A stretch of DNA of 64,000 nucleotides from DASTSN01 sp035549175 (GTDB lineage: Bacteria; Bacteroidota; Bacteroidia; Chitinophagales; Chitinophagaceae). Below the pieces are notes generated by a model. The model was not told the DNA's origin. It made no database searches and saw only the letters and a list, made by a program, of their open reading frames with translations. Within the stretch, counting starts at the first letter, position 1. Every line of letters starts with the position of its first letter. Positions 18,219 through 26,898 of this stretch are shown here, one piece after another. The position numbers were made by a program, and so were the translations under genes. The DNA is taken from NCBI GenBank assembly GCA_035549175.1, contig DASZRL010000104.1:1-64000 (forward strand), read 5' to 3'.

Positions 18219-19475
18219 CTATTTCCCCAGGGCGGGGGCTGCACTATGGGTGAAAAAGGCATCCATGGCCATGGTCAGCCCGAAGGCGACCGCCGCCACG
18301 ATGATACCGATCATGAAGATGTTATATGAAATGCGCAGGTAGCGGTATTTCATGGCGAGCACGACACCGAGGTAGTAGATATCCTTGATAATGCTCTCGT
18401 AGAGGTAGTCGCGGTCGTTCAGCATCTGTTTCATCGCCCAGTCATAATCATCCAGGCTCATTTTGTGGAAATTGCCGAAGAACAGCAGGTTGGTCGTCTT
18501 GTTGTGGATATCATCCTTGGTGAAGGTGCCCCCGATAATCTTGGGCCGCGTGGCCAGCACCGCGAAAATGGTGGCGCTGGCGCAGAATCCGACCAGCACG
18601 ATGGTGGGAATGACCAGGTTCTGGTGCTCATCGAGGTGGCGGATGAGCAGGGAGATCACCACCGAAAGGATGATGGAGTTTACCGAGATCATGATATGGG
18701 CCTTGTTATCGGCCATATGGCTCAGGTTGGCGTGATTGGCAGCCATGATCCGGAACACCGTGGAAATACCCCGTTCCGTCCGTTCCTCCTTTTCCTTTTT
18801 TTTCTTGGTCAGGCTTTCGTCCTTGAGCTCCTGGGCTACGGAAATCAATACCCGTTCCGGGTCGGGTTCATCCGCTTCACCATCCTGGCGCAGGTCAGCC
18901 AGGTACCGGTCCTGTACCGGCTGGAGGTGTTCCAGGGCGTACTCGGTGAAATACCGGTGATTCTCCAGGAATTCGATATTGACTTTGCGCCATTTCTTTT
19001 TGGAAATTTCCTGGCCGGAGAAAAAGGACATTTCCTTGCGCAGCTGCTTGTTCTTGCGCTTGAAGGAGCTGTCTCCCAGGTGGTACAGGTCGGCATCGCA
19101 CAGGATCTGTTCCACCAGGTTGGCCGGGGATTGCGGGATCTTGGTCGCCCGGATGCAGGAAGCCACGCGGGCAACCAGGTCCTCCTGCGCGGCACGTTCG
19201 CTGAAGAACTGATTGGCAATCAGGACACTGGATTCTTCGTGGCCTTCCATCCTGCCGTGGATATACCCGGTATCGTGGAACCAGGCGGCCAGCAGCAGGA
19301 CTTCCCGGTCGGCCTCACCCAGCTGGTAATGGTCGGCTAGCTTCTTGGCGGCTGCCACCACGTCCTGGGTATGTTCGATATTGTGGAAGCTCAGGCTTTT
19401 GCTAATTTTACCATGGAGCAGGTCGCTTGCATAAATCTGGGCTTCCGACACCAGGCTCAGGGAAGGGGCATTCAT
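18219..19475 (-). CDS. HD-domain phosphohydrolase fused to a Pycsar-effector-like membrane domain
   Basis: A 418-residue two-part protein. Residues 20-190 are an HD-superfamily metal-dependent phosphohydrolase domain: FHNIEH (His31, His35), WFHDTGYIHG (His67-Asp68) and LCDADLYHLG (Asp127/129). A charged linker (KKKKEKEERTERG) follows. Residues 238-410 match the PycTM/DUF5706 family of Pycsar effectors through AANHANLSHMADNKAHIMIS, with hydrophobic spans at about 262-280, 288-308 and 384-404. In the Pycsar anti-phage system such membrane effectors respond to cCMP or cUMP made by a uridylate or cytidylate cyclase. No cyclase gene lies nearby. The HD part could hydrolyse a nucleotide signal, but this is inference. 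Divergent from the propeller lipoprotein gene with about 60 bp between starts. Confidence 0.85.
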   Translation of the reverse strand: MNAPSLSLVSEAQIYASDLLHGKISKSLSFHNIEHTQDVVAAAKKLADHYQLGEADREVLLLAAWFHDTGYIHGRMEGHEESSVLIANQFFSERAAQEDLVARVASCIRATKIPQSPANLVEQILCDADLYHLGDSSFKRKNKQLRKEMSFFSGQEISKKKWRKVNIEFLENHRYFTEYALEHLQPVQDRYLADLRQDGEADEPDPERVLISVAQELKDESLTKKKKEKEERTERGISTVFRIMAANHANLSHMADNKAHIMISVNSIILSVVISLLIRHLDEHQNLVIPTIVLVGFCASATIFAVLATRPKIIGGTFTKDDIHNKTTNLLFFGNFHKMSLDDYDWAMKQMLNDRDYLYESIIKDIYYLGVVLAMKYRYLRISYNIFMIGIIVAAVAFGLTMAMDAFFTHSAAPALGK

Positions 19476-19534
19476 GTAGGGAGTTTTGGCAGTCAGTAAA
19501 TTTAATCAAATTCAAACGATACACCATCCAGACC

Positions 19535-20452
19535 TTGCCGGATAATCATATTTTTTCGAGCCGGCCGCCCCTGCTGGGGCTGGCCCTGCTCGGACTGATC
19601 TCCCTGGGTTGCCGGGACGGAGCCGGCCGGCAGGCCGGTAACGGCCTGGCGGAAGGTCCCCAGGCCGTGCGGACCGATACCGCGCACCTGCCCCATTATG
19701 ACCTGGCCCATCCCGGGGTCCGCTACCTGGGCGAAAAGCTCCGCGAGATTTCCGGGATCTATTATTTGGCCGGCACCCAGACGATGCTGGCTGAAAACGA
19801 TGAGCAGGGCCGGATCTTTACCCTGTCCCTGGCAGATACGGTCAGTGAAACCTACCCCTCCCTGCACTTCGGTCCCAAGGATGATTACGAAGACATCACG
19901 CTGGCGGACACCACGGCCTACCTGCTCATCAGCGACGGGGAAATCGTGGAGGTGCCGGGATACGCGCAAGGCGCGGAGCACACCGGTCGCATCGTGGGGC
20001 AGCTGGGCGGGACACACAATGAATTTGAGACCCTGTATTATGACCCCGGACGCCGGCTGCTGGTCATGATCTGCAAAAGCTGTCACCATGAAAAGGACCA
20101 GTTCCGCACGGCGTACGGGTTCGATCCCCGCTCCCGGAAGTTCGGGGACTCGGCCCTGTTCCGGATCAGTATACCGGCCATCCGGCAGCGCCTGGGTGAT
20201 CCCGATGCCCGCTTTTTCCCTTCCGCCGCCGCCATTCATCCCCTGCAGAAGCGGCTCTATATTCTTTCCTCCATCGGGAAGCTGCTGGTCGTTACCACCC
20301 TCGACGGGGAAGTCCTGGGAGCCTACCGCCTGGATCCGGCGCTTTACCGCCAGCCGGAAGGCATCACCTTCGCCCCCAACGGTAATATGTACATTTCCAA
20401 CGAAGGTGGCGATGGCAGGGCGACCCTGCTCACCTTCCCCTATCAGCCCTGA
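19535..20452 (+). CDS. SdiA-regulated-type beta-propeller lipoprotein
   Basis: A predicted lipoprotein of about 305 residues (lipobox SLGC) with a six-bladed propeller of the SdiA-regulated/YjiK family. Signature stretches are LREISGIYYL, DYEDITL, LLVMICKSCHHEKD and the C-terminal PEGITFAPNGNMYISNEGG. No ATG gives a sensible signal peptide: the first in-frame ATG (19427) lies inside the divergent HD gene, so TTG at 19535 is proposed with moderate certainty. The family is thought to be extracytoplasmic and calcium-binding; its substrate is unknown. It is convergent with the GAF protein gene. Confidence 0.8.
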   Translation: MPDNHIFSSRPPLLGLALLGLISLGCRDGAGRQAGNGLAEGPQAVRTDTAHLPHYDLAHPGVRYLGEKLREISGIYYLAGTQTMLAENDEQGRIFTLSLADTVSETYPSLHFGPKDDYEDITLADTTAYLLISDGEIVEVPGYAQGAEHTGRIVGQLGGTHNEFETLYYDPGRRLLVMICKSCHHEKDQFRTAYGFDPRSRKFGDSALFRISIPAIRQRLGDPDARFFPSAAAIHPLQKRLYILSSIGKLLVVTTLDGEVLGAYRLDPALYRQPEGITFAPNGNMYISNEGGDGRATLLTFPYQP

Positions 20453-20480
20453 TACCGCGGGCCGCCGGCCCCTATTCCTG

Positions 20481-22898
20481 CTACCGGCCGGCCAGCAGCT
20501 GCTCCACCGTAAGCCGTGACAGCGACGGGGCCGGGCTGCCGGCCACCGGGTCCTCCGCCGGCATGACATCCACGCGCAGGGCGCGAAGGCCGCTTACGCC
20601 GGGGAGCGGTTCCAGTTCGCAGGATTCGACGGACGGCCCCAGCAGGCCGCGGTCCTGCAGGAAGGCAATATGCTCCTGGTATTCGTCGGCTTCCCGCGTC
20701 TGGGAATATACAATGGCGATGCGGCCGGGCTGGGTGAGGCGCTCCCGGCTGTTTTTGAGCAGGGCCTTGTCGATGCGTTTTTTCAGAATCTCATAGCGCA
20801 TGCTGTGGGCGCCGTCCACATCGAACTTGCGTTCGGCGGACCGGAAACAGATGGTCAGCGGGTTGTGGTGGGCCAGCAGGAGCTGGGTCGTTTGCAGGGC
20901 CAGCGGGAGTTCCCGCTCCAGGGCCCCGGTGAGCTGGGCGCAGCGGGCCAGCAGGCCCAGTTGCCAGATCCGCATATAGCGCAGGTAAAGTTCGTCGAAG
21001 GGGCGCCCGGGCGCAATGGACTGGCCGATATAGATATTGAACTCCACTCCGTCGGTCACGAAGCGTTCGAAGTAATGGGGATAGGCCTGCTGGGCCGCCC
21101 GCTGCTCCTGGTCGATGAAGCGCGCCAGGGTCTGGTTAATGGCGGCGATGCTGTCCTCCAGTTCCTTGCGGTGCCGGTACACCAGCCCGGAATCGGATTC
21201 GAGCGAGGCAAAATAGTTGACGATCTCCCCGGCCATACCGGGCAGGGTTTGCTGCAGGTGCAGCAGGGTGCCGGCAACCGGTCCCTGGAGAAATTCACGG
21301 ATCTGGCTTTCCTCATCCGGCAGCAGGACCGAGGAGGCGGCGGCCAGGTAGCCGGCGGCCTTAAATGTCAGGTCCTCGAGCAGCGTGGCCGGAAGGCCGG
21401 ACTGGGCCCGGCGGAGCAGCCCGAGGGCCCAGGTCAGCTGGTGGCTCAGGTCGGCCTGGATGGCCCGGGCCCTTTCGCCCGAGGAATTGCGGATATCGAT
21501 CGCCCCGTACAGGGGATAGACCTGCTGGAAGCGTATACCGCCCGGCTGTACGGCATAGGTACTACGGCCGCTGTGGGTGGCCAGGACCTGCTCCAGGGCA
21601 TTCTGGGTGAATTTCCATTCCACGGCCGGCTGTACCGCCGTGAACTGTTCCTTGATAAAGCGGTTTACCTGGTGGACCAGGCCTTCGGCGCTTTTTTCCA
21701 GCGCCCGGGCAAAAAGCGGCAGGGCCGGTTCGATCCGGGAGACTTCGCCGTAACCCAGCCGGCCCGGCTCGTCACTGACTAGTTCCAGGATGCCCACCAG
21801 GTTGCCTCCCGCGGCAAGCGGGCAGAGGATCAGGCTGCGGATTCCGAGATCATAATAAACCGACAGGTCCTCCAGGTCCTGCTGTGCCAGCACGCCGGGC
21901 GTCAGCTGGCTGATGACCCGGGGGGCAGGGGAGGGCCCGAACAGGTCCTGGAGGCGGGTGGTTACCCGCTCGCGCCCCGCAGGTTCCAGCAGGTGGCGCA
22001 AAATAAAACTGAGCGCGTCCAGGGGGCCGGCGGGAACATAGCGGTTATTAAGCCGGAGCAGGGGCGTGATGCCGATCCGCACTTCCTTCATGCCCAGCAG
22101 GCCCTGCATGCGGCTGTGCAGTTTCTGGTAAACCGGGGAGTCCCCGAAGTCCTGGATGTCCAGCAGGTCTGTCTTGATCCGGGAAATGATCTCCCGGGAG
22201 GTGATGTCCCGGACCCGCAGCACGGAGAAACCCTCAAATCCGAAATCATCCGGGGGCAGGATGGCAAGGAGTTGCGCTACCGGCAGCGGAAGACCCGTGG
22301 CCGGATCGAGGAGGTCTGGCAGGCGGATGGACAGGGGCCGTTCCAGGCGGAGCTCCATGAACCGGGGATCGACCGCCAGTTCAAAGTACCGGGTCAGCCC
22401 GGTAAGGGGATCCGGGAAGGGGAATACCAGGGGCGCGGCATCGGGTGCCACGAAGCCAAACTGTTTTTCCAGCAGGAGCTGGTAGGCGAAGCGGAGCCGT
22501 TCACGGGCCAGCAGGCCCGTCAGCCATTCCTGTGGGAGGAGCAGCTGGTTGGTTCCGGGGCGGACAAAAAGCTTCTCAAAGGCGTTGGAGGCGTAAACCA
22601 GGTCAAAGCGGAACGGGAAGCAGACCGCGTGGAGTTCATCGTGGCGGGGAGCGCCCGCAGCAAACAGCAGGGTAAGCAGCCTTTCCACCAGTTCGCTGTT
22701 TTTCCGCAGCAGGCGGGTGTCCTGCTGGGGTTCCAGCAGGCCGGGTGCGGCGCGAAGCTCCTCCAGGAGGTCCTGGTAAAGCCGCCGGACCCCGGGCTTG
22801 CCGGTGGACAGGCTTTCTTCCAGCAGGGTGGCCAGGGGGCGAAGGGAAAGCCGGCTGTTCACCTGCGGGGTTTCGTACGAACGGGGTGTTGCTTGCAT
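20481..22898 (-). CDS. GAF-domain protein of a Bacteroidota-specific family
   Basis: The 805-residue cytosolic protein has a GAF-like sensory domain at about residues 300-410 (LSVYYDLGIRSLILCPLAAGGNLVGILELVSDEPG). The flanking regions look helical, with the AIDIRNSSGERARAIQADL stretch often seen after GAF in this Bacteroidota family. There is no kinase, cyclase or output domain I can recognise. A ligand or redox-sensing role is inferred from the GAF fold only. It is transcribed alone; a near-match -7 box (TATCTTTA) lies 21 bp before the ATG. The extreme N-terminus (first 30 residues) is probably disordered. Confidence 0.8.
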   Translation of the reverse strand: MQATPRSYETPQVNSRLSLRPLATLLEESLSTGKPGVRRLYQDLLEELRAAPGLLEPQQDTRLLRKNSELVERLLTLLFAAGAPRHDELHAVCFPFRFDLVYASNAFEKLFVRPGTNQLLLPQEWLTGLLARERLRFAYQLLLEKQFGFVAPDAAPLVFPFPDPLTGLTRYFELAVDPRFMELRLERPLSIRLPDLLDPATGLPLPVAQLLAILPPDDFGFEGFSVLRVRDITSREIISRIKTDLLDIQDFGDSPVYQKLHSRMQGLLGMKEVRIGITPLLRLNNRYVPAGPLDALSFILRHLLEPAGRERVTTRLQDLFGPSPAPRVISQLTPGVLAQQDLEDLSVYYDLGIRSLILCPLAAGGNLVGILELVSDEPGRLGYGEVSRIEPALPLFARALEKSAEGLVHQVNRFIKEQFTAVQPAVEWKFTQNALEQVLATHSGRSTYAVQPGGIRFQQVYPLYGAIDIRNSSGERARAIQADLSHQLTWALGLLRRAQSGLPATLLEDLTFKAAGYLAAASSVLLPDEESQIREFLQGPVAGTLLHLQQTLPGMAGEIVNYFASLESDSGLVYRHRKELEDSIAAINQTLARFIDQEQRAAQQAYPHYFERFVTDGVEFNIYIGQSIAPGRPFDELYLRYMRIWQLGLLARCAQLTGALERELPLALQTTQLLLAHHNPLTICFRSAERKFDVDGAHSMRYEILKKRIDKALLKNSRERLTQPGRIAIVYSQTREADEYQEHIAFLQDRGLLGPSVESCELEPLPGVSGLRALRVDVMPAEDPVAGSPAPSLSRLTVEQLLAGR

Positions 22899-22919
22899 GG
22901 CTGGGTTACCGGGTTACCG

Positions 22920-22927
22920 TAAAGATA
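22920..22927 (-). promoter_or_regulatory. Probable -7 box of the GAF-protein gene
   Basis: Reads TATCTTTA on the minus strand, one base off TAnnTTTG, 21 bp before the start at 22898. Confidence 0.45.
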
Positions 22928-23032
22928 CTCCGCCTACCGGGTGATGGGAAGCCTGAAGCGGGTGAATGGGGCAGGCGCCAGGATCAGATGCGCCGGACCG
23001 GGTGCAAACGGCGGAGCGCCCCCTGGTAAGCC

Positions 23033-23746
23033 TTACTTTTCCTTCCGGCCGGCCCGTTTGGCGGCGGGCTTCTTTTTTGTGGAGGCGGCGGCACGGTCTG
23101 TTTGCGGTCGGGTGCGCTGATAGTACCGGCAGGCTGCCCGCAGGCCGCAGGTGTCGCATAGGGGCGTGCGGGCCAGGCAGGTGTAGCGTCCATGCAGGAT
23201 CAGCCAGTGGTGGGCACGGTGAATCAGGTCCCGGGGAATATGGCGGACCAATTGCTTTTCCACCGCCAGCGGCGTGGTCGCCGAAGCCGTGACCAGTCCC
23301 AGCCGCCTGCTGACCCGGAAAACATGGGTGTCCACGGCCATATTGGGCTGCCGGTCGACCACGGAGGTGATGACATTGGCTGTTTTGCGGCCCACGCCCG
23401 GGAGCTTCACCAGGTCTTCCACGGTCATGGGGATTTCGCCGCCGAACTGTTCGATTACCTGGCGGGCCATGCCGATCAGGTGCCGGGTCTTGTTATTGGG
23501 ATACGAAATGCTCCGGATGAGGGAAAACAGGTCTTCATAGCTCGCCTCGCTGAGGGCCTGGACGTCGGGGTAGCGGTCAAATAGGGCTGGTGTGGTCAGG
23601 TTGACCCGCTTGTCGGTGCACTGGGCCGATAGGATCACGGCGACCAGGAGCTGGTAGGGATTGTCGTAGAGTAATTCGGTTTCCGCGTCGGGGGTGTGGG
23701 TAAGAAAATAATCGAGAACAAAGCGGAAACGTTCCTGCAGGGTCAT
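23033..23746 (-). CDS. nth: Endonuclease III
   Basis: A bifunctional DNA glycosylase/AP lyase that removes oxidised pyrimidines in base-excision repair. The helix-hairpin-helix LPGVGRKTANVI holds the catalytic Lys121, the catalytic aspartate is Asp139 in VDTHVFRV, and the [4Fe-4S] ligands follow the exact C-x6-C-x2-C-x5-C spacing (Cys190, 197, 200, 206). At 237 residues it is longer than the usual 210-220 because of a lysine/arginine-rich tail (STKKKPAAKRAGRKEK), which may add nonspecific DNA affinity. The next gene upstream on the same strand is the small 80-residue protein, 74 bp away. Confidence 0.97.
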   Translation of the reverse strand: MTLQERFRFVLDYFLTHTPDAETELLYDNPYQLLVAVILSAQCTDKRVNLTTPALFDRYPDVQALSEASYEDLFSLIRSISYPNNKTRHLIGMARQVIEQFGGEIPMTVEDLVKLPGVGRKTANVITSVVDRQPNMAVDTHVFRVSRRLGLVTASATTPLAVEKQLVRHIPRDLIHRAHHWLILHGRYTCLARTPLCDTCGLRAACRYYQRTRPQTDRAAASTKKKPAAKRAGRKEK

Positions 23747-23820
23747 GGGAAAACGGCTGAGCCGCGAATGTACGCCAATGGCCGGATTCCTTCAAGGAAC
23801 CTGCCGGCAGGAATCGCAGA

Positions 23821-24063
23821 TCAGGCCTGCTGTTCCATCTTTTCAGCGAGTTTTTCGCGCGCGTAATTCAGGATGTTGAGGATGACTTCCGTGCGCGGGG
23901 CCTGGGCGATTTTTTCCAGCCGGTCCCGGGAAGTCCGGAGCACGTCCAGTTTTTCCCGCAGGGTCCAGTCGCTTTTCAGGGCTTCGTCAATCGCGGCCAT
24001 TTTCTCCGCAGAGGCTTCCTTGTATAGGTATAGCAGCAAGTCCTCGGGCGTAAAACTTGTCAT
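23821..24063 (-). CDS. Small anti-sigma-like hypothetical protein
   Basis: An 80-residue, mostly helical protein (from the ATG at 24063). The segment DLLLYLYKEASAEKMAAIDEALKSDWTLREKLDVL resembles the short N-terminal domain found in Bacteroidota anti-sigma factors and many small stand-alone proteins, without zinc ligands or a membrane span. A TTG two codons upstream is possible but less likely. It lies immediately upstream of nth on the same strand and may be co-transcribed with it. Function unknown. Confidence 0.75.
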   Translation of the reverse strand: MTSFTPEDLLLYLYKEASAEKMAAIDEALKSDWTLREKLDVLRTSRDRLEKIAQAPRTEVILNILNYAREKLAEKMEQQA

Positions 24064-24162
24064 GGGCAAACCATTAATGTCCTAAAATAAATAAGCGTCC
24101 TTCAGGCAGGGATAAGGGATAGTGGATGTCCGTCCGGTTTATTAAACGGGAAATGGATGGCT

Positions 24163-24495
24163 TTATTGTATGGCGACCGGGGTTTTTGGACCCTTTTTGG
24201 CGTCACCGGGCAACAGGAAGAGTTCTTCGTTGTCGCGCTTCATGTAATATTTCTCCCGGGCGTACTTTTCCAGGGCGGCGGGATTGGTTTTCAACTGGTC
24301 CAGTTCCTGGCTTTCGGAGCGGATCTGGGCACTGTAAAAATTCTTACTTCTCTGGAGTTCAATGAGTTCCTGGCGTCTTTGCCATTGGGTAATCAGGTCA
24401 TTGCGGTCGAAAAAGAGGATCCAGGCTCCGAAAGCCAGGACAGCCAGGACGTACTTGTTCCTGAGCCAGGATGGAATTCGACCGATCAGCTGCAT
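24163..24495 (-). CDS. DivIC/FtsB-like septum formation initiator
   Basis: The 110-residue bitopic membrane protein has a short cytosolic start, one transmembrane helix (VLAVLAFGAWILFF, about residues 16-30) and a periplasmic coiled coil (QWQRRQELIELQRSKNFYSA to about residue 75) ending in the conserved LEKYAREKYYMKRDNEELFLL. This is the FtsB/DivIC layout; these proteins scaffold the divisome with FtsL and FtsQ. It lies downstream of enolase on the same strand, an arrangement common in bacteria, though a hairpin separates the two genes. Confidence 0.93.
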   Translation of the reverse strand: MQLIGRIPSWLRNKYVLAVLAFGAWILFFDRNDLITQWQRRQELIELQRSKNFYSAQIRSESQELDQLKTNPAALEKYAREKYYMKRDNEELFLLPGDAKKGPKTPVAIQ

Positions 24496-24513
24496 GATAC
24501 CAGATTATTAAAG

Positions 24514-24552
24514 GGCCGCTGACCGGCCGGCATGGGAAACCGGTCAGCGGCC
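24514..24552 (-). terminator. Hairpin between eno and the divIC-like gene
   Basis: Perfect 13-bp G/C-rich stem (24514-24526 with 24540-24552), 13-nt loop, followed on the minus strand by CTTTAATAAT. The weak T-run suggests partial termination after enolase with read-through into the divIC-like gene. Confidence 0.6.
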
Positions 24553-24558
24553 AGGGCT

Positions 24559-25848
24559 TTATTTACCAAATTTAATCTTTCCTTTCGGATATACCGCGGA
24601 GGCGCCCAATAATTCTTCGATGCGGATCAGCTGGTTGTACTTGGCGATCCGGTCGGTGCGGCTGGCCGAACCGGTCTTGATCTGCCCGCAGTTCAGGGCC
24701 ACGGCCAGGTCCGCAATCGTGCTGTCCTCGGTTTCTCCGCTGCGGTGGCTCATGATGGTATTGTAGCCGTTGTGCTGGGCCAGGGTGACGGCGTTAATCG
24801 TCTCGGTGAGGGTGCCGATCTGGTTTACCTTGACCAGCAGGCCATTGCCTACGCCGCGGTCGATGCCCATCTGCAGGCGTTCCACGTTGGTGACAAACAG
24901 GTCGTCGCCCACCAGCTGGATCTTGCTGCCCAGTTTGTCGGTGAGCAATTTCCAGCCGGCCCAGTCGTCCTCGGCCATGCCGTCTTCGATGGATACGATC
25001 GGGTAGTTCTTCACCCAGCCGGCCCAGAAGTCGACCATCTTTTCGCTGCTCAGGCGGCGGCCGTCGGATTTATGAAAATGGTATTGCTTCTTGGCGGCAT
25101 CGTACATTTCACTGACAGCGGGGTCCATCGCAATGGATACCTGCGTGCCGGGCTTGAAACCCGCGGCAGAGATGGCCGTCATCACGGTATCGATGGCCTC
25201 TTCGTTGCTCTGGATATCCGGGGCGAATCCACCTTCGTCTCCCACGTTGGTGCTGTAACCTTTCTTCTTGAGCACGCTCTTGAGCGCATGGAAGATTTCC
25301 ACGCCCCAGCGCAGTCCTTCACTGAAGTTGGGGGCGCCGGTGGGCATGACCATGAATTCCTGGAAATCGATCTTGTTGTCCGCGTGGGCCCCGCCATTCA
25401 GGATATTCATCATCGGGATCGGCAGGGTCTTGGCGTTGGTACCGCCGACATAGCGGAACAGCGGCAGGGCGGCTTCCTCCGCGGCGGCCTTGGCGACGGC
25501 CAGGCTCACGGCCAGGATGGCGTTGGCTCCCAGTTTGGCCTTGTTGGGTGTGCCGTCCAGTTCGATCATGAGCTGGTCAATACCGGTCTGGTCAGCCACG
25601 TCATAGCCTACCAGGGCGGGTGCAATACTGTCATTCACGTTCTTGACGGCCTTAAGCACGCCCTTGCCGCCAAATTTCTTCTTGTCGTTGTCACGCAGTT
25701 CCACGGCTTCGTGCACGCCCGTGCTGGCTCCGCTGGGGACAGCTGCGCGGCCCAGGGCGCCTTCGTCGGTAATGACATCCACTTCCACGGTGGGGTTGCC
25801 GCGGCTGTCTAATATCTGCCTGGCAAAGATTTCGGATATGTAACTCAT
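24559..25848 (-). CDS. eno: Enolase
   Basis: Enolase interconverts 2-phosphoglycerate and phosphoenolpyruvate in glycolysis and gluconeogenesis. The 429-residue sequence is complete, with the N-terminal ARQILDSRGNPTVEVDV, the metal/substrate region GDDLFVTNVERLQMGI and the signature SHRSGETEDSTIADLAVAL. The length is normal. The ATG at 25848 matches the family N-terminus (MSYISEIFARQILDSRG). It is transcribed toward the divIC-like gene; 95 bp separate it from gldA upstream. Confidence 0.99.
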   Translation of the reverse strand: MSYISEIFARQILDSRGNPTVEVDVITDEGALGRAAVPSGASTGVHEAVELRDNDKKKFGGKGVLKAVKNVNDSIAPALVGYDVADQTGIDQLMIELDGTPNKAKLGANAILAVSLAVAKAAAEEAALPLFRYVGGTNAKTLPIPMMNILNGGAHADNKIDFQEFMVMPTGAPNFSEGLRWGVEIFHALKSVLKKKGYSTNVGDEGGFAPDIQSNEEAIDTVMTAISAAGFKPGTQVSIAMDPAVSEMYDAAKKQYHFHKSDGRRLSSEKMVDFWAGWVKNYPIVSIEDGMAEDDWAGWKLLTDKLGSKIQLVGDDLFVTNVERLQMGIDRGVGNGLLVKVNQIGTLTETINAVTLAQHNGYNTIMSHRSGETEDSTIADLAVALNCGQIKTGSASRTDRIAKYNQLIRIEELLGASAVYPKGKIKFGK

Positions 25849-25943
25849 ACAGGATTCCTTCCCCCGGCGGGGGAGTTGCTTTTTGGGTTATGGAAATAAT
25901 GCAAATTTCATATGCTGGCTCCGGCCTGTTGCGAAGCGTCCGC

Positions 25944-26846
25944 CTAATTCGTCAGGGAGCGGAATACCTCTTCCAGGCTCTGCATTTCGTCCTGCAAAGA
26001 AACAATGTTGAGGTTATGCTGCAAAGCAAGTTCCAGGATTTGTTTGCGCAGCTGTTCGGGCTGATCCGTCTCTAACGACCAGTTGTTTGGATCGATCCGG
26101 TTGACGAGGCGTGCGGCCGGCAGGCGCTCCAGCCAGGCCGGCTCGAGGGGTTCCTTGAAGCCGACCCGCACCGTTGTTCCCGTCCGGTCGCGCCGCAGCC
26201 GGCCCAGCTGGTCGTCGGCCACCAGGTTCCCCCGGTTGATGATGATCACCCGGTCGCAGAGCGCCTCCACTTCCTGCAGGATATGGGAGGAGAACAGGAC
26301 CGTCTTGTTGGCTCCCTGGCGGCGGATGACCTCCCGGATTTCCAGGATCTGGTTGGGATCCAGGCCCGAGGTGGGTTCGTCCAGGATCAGTACATCCGGA
26401 TCATGGATCAGGGCGGCGGCCAGCCCTACCCGTTGCTTGTATCCCTTGGAAAGCTGGCCGATCTTTTTACGGCTTTCCGGCGTCAGGCCGGTGAGACCGA
26501 TTATCTCCTCCACGCGGGCCCGTTTGTTTTCCAGGCCGTGTACCTGTGCCAGGAAATGCAGGTATTCGCGCACGTACATATCCAGGTAAAGGGCATTGGA
26601 TTCCGGCAGGTAACCGATGCGGCGCTTGGCGCCCAGGGGATCCCGGGCGACGTCGATGCCGCAAACCCGGGCAGTGCCCTGGTCCGGGCGCAGGTAGCCG
26701 GTGAGCATTTTCATCGTGGTGGATTTCCCGGCTCCGTTGGGACCGAGAAAGCCCACGATCTCTCCCTGGTCTACGCGGAAGGAGAGGTCGTTCACGGCCT
26801 TTTGTTCGCCGTAGCATTTCAGGAGTTGGCTGACTTCAATGGACAT
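25944..26846 (-). CDS. gldA: GldA-type ABC transporter ATP-binding protein
   Basis: The 300-residue ATPase has Walker A (GPNGAGKST), signature (QLSKGYKQRVGLAAALIHDP), Walker B (VLILDEP) and an H-loop histidine (FSSHILQEVEALCDRV). The sequence MSIEVSQLLKCYGEQKAVND and the C-terminal LQDEMQSLEEVFRSLTN match GldA, the ATPase of the Gld ABC transporter required for gliding in flavobacteria. Its permease partners GldF and GldG are not adjacent; in many Bacteroidota gldA is unlinked from gldFG. Non-gliding relatives also keep the gene, so motility cannot be concluded. Confidence 0.88.
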   Translation of the reverse strand: MSIEVSQLLKCYGEQKAVNDLSFRVDQGEIVGFLGPNGAGKSTTMKMLTGYLRPDQGTARVCGIDVARDPLGAKRRIGYLPESNALYLDMYVREYLHFLAQVHGLENKRARVEEIIGLTGLTPESRKKIGQLSKGYKQRVGLAAALIHDPDVLILDEPTSGLDPNQILEIREVIRRQGANKTVLFSSHILQEVEALCDRVIIINRGNLVADDQLGRLRRDRTGTTVRVGFKEPLEPAWLERLPAARLVNRIDPNNWSLETDQPEQLRKQILELALQHNLNIVSLQDEMQSLEEVFRSLTN

Positions 26847-26898
26847 GGACGCAAATTAGCGAATTAGCCGGTGGTACGGCCACACCCCGCCCCGGTTC

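Noticed and set aside
25944..26846. Evidence for gliding motility from gldA
   Set aside because: A lone GldA-type ATPase is widespread in non-gliding Bacteroidota, and no other gld, spr or type IX secretion gene is in the window.
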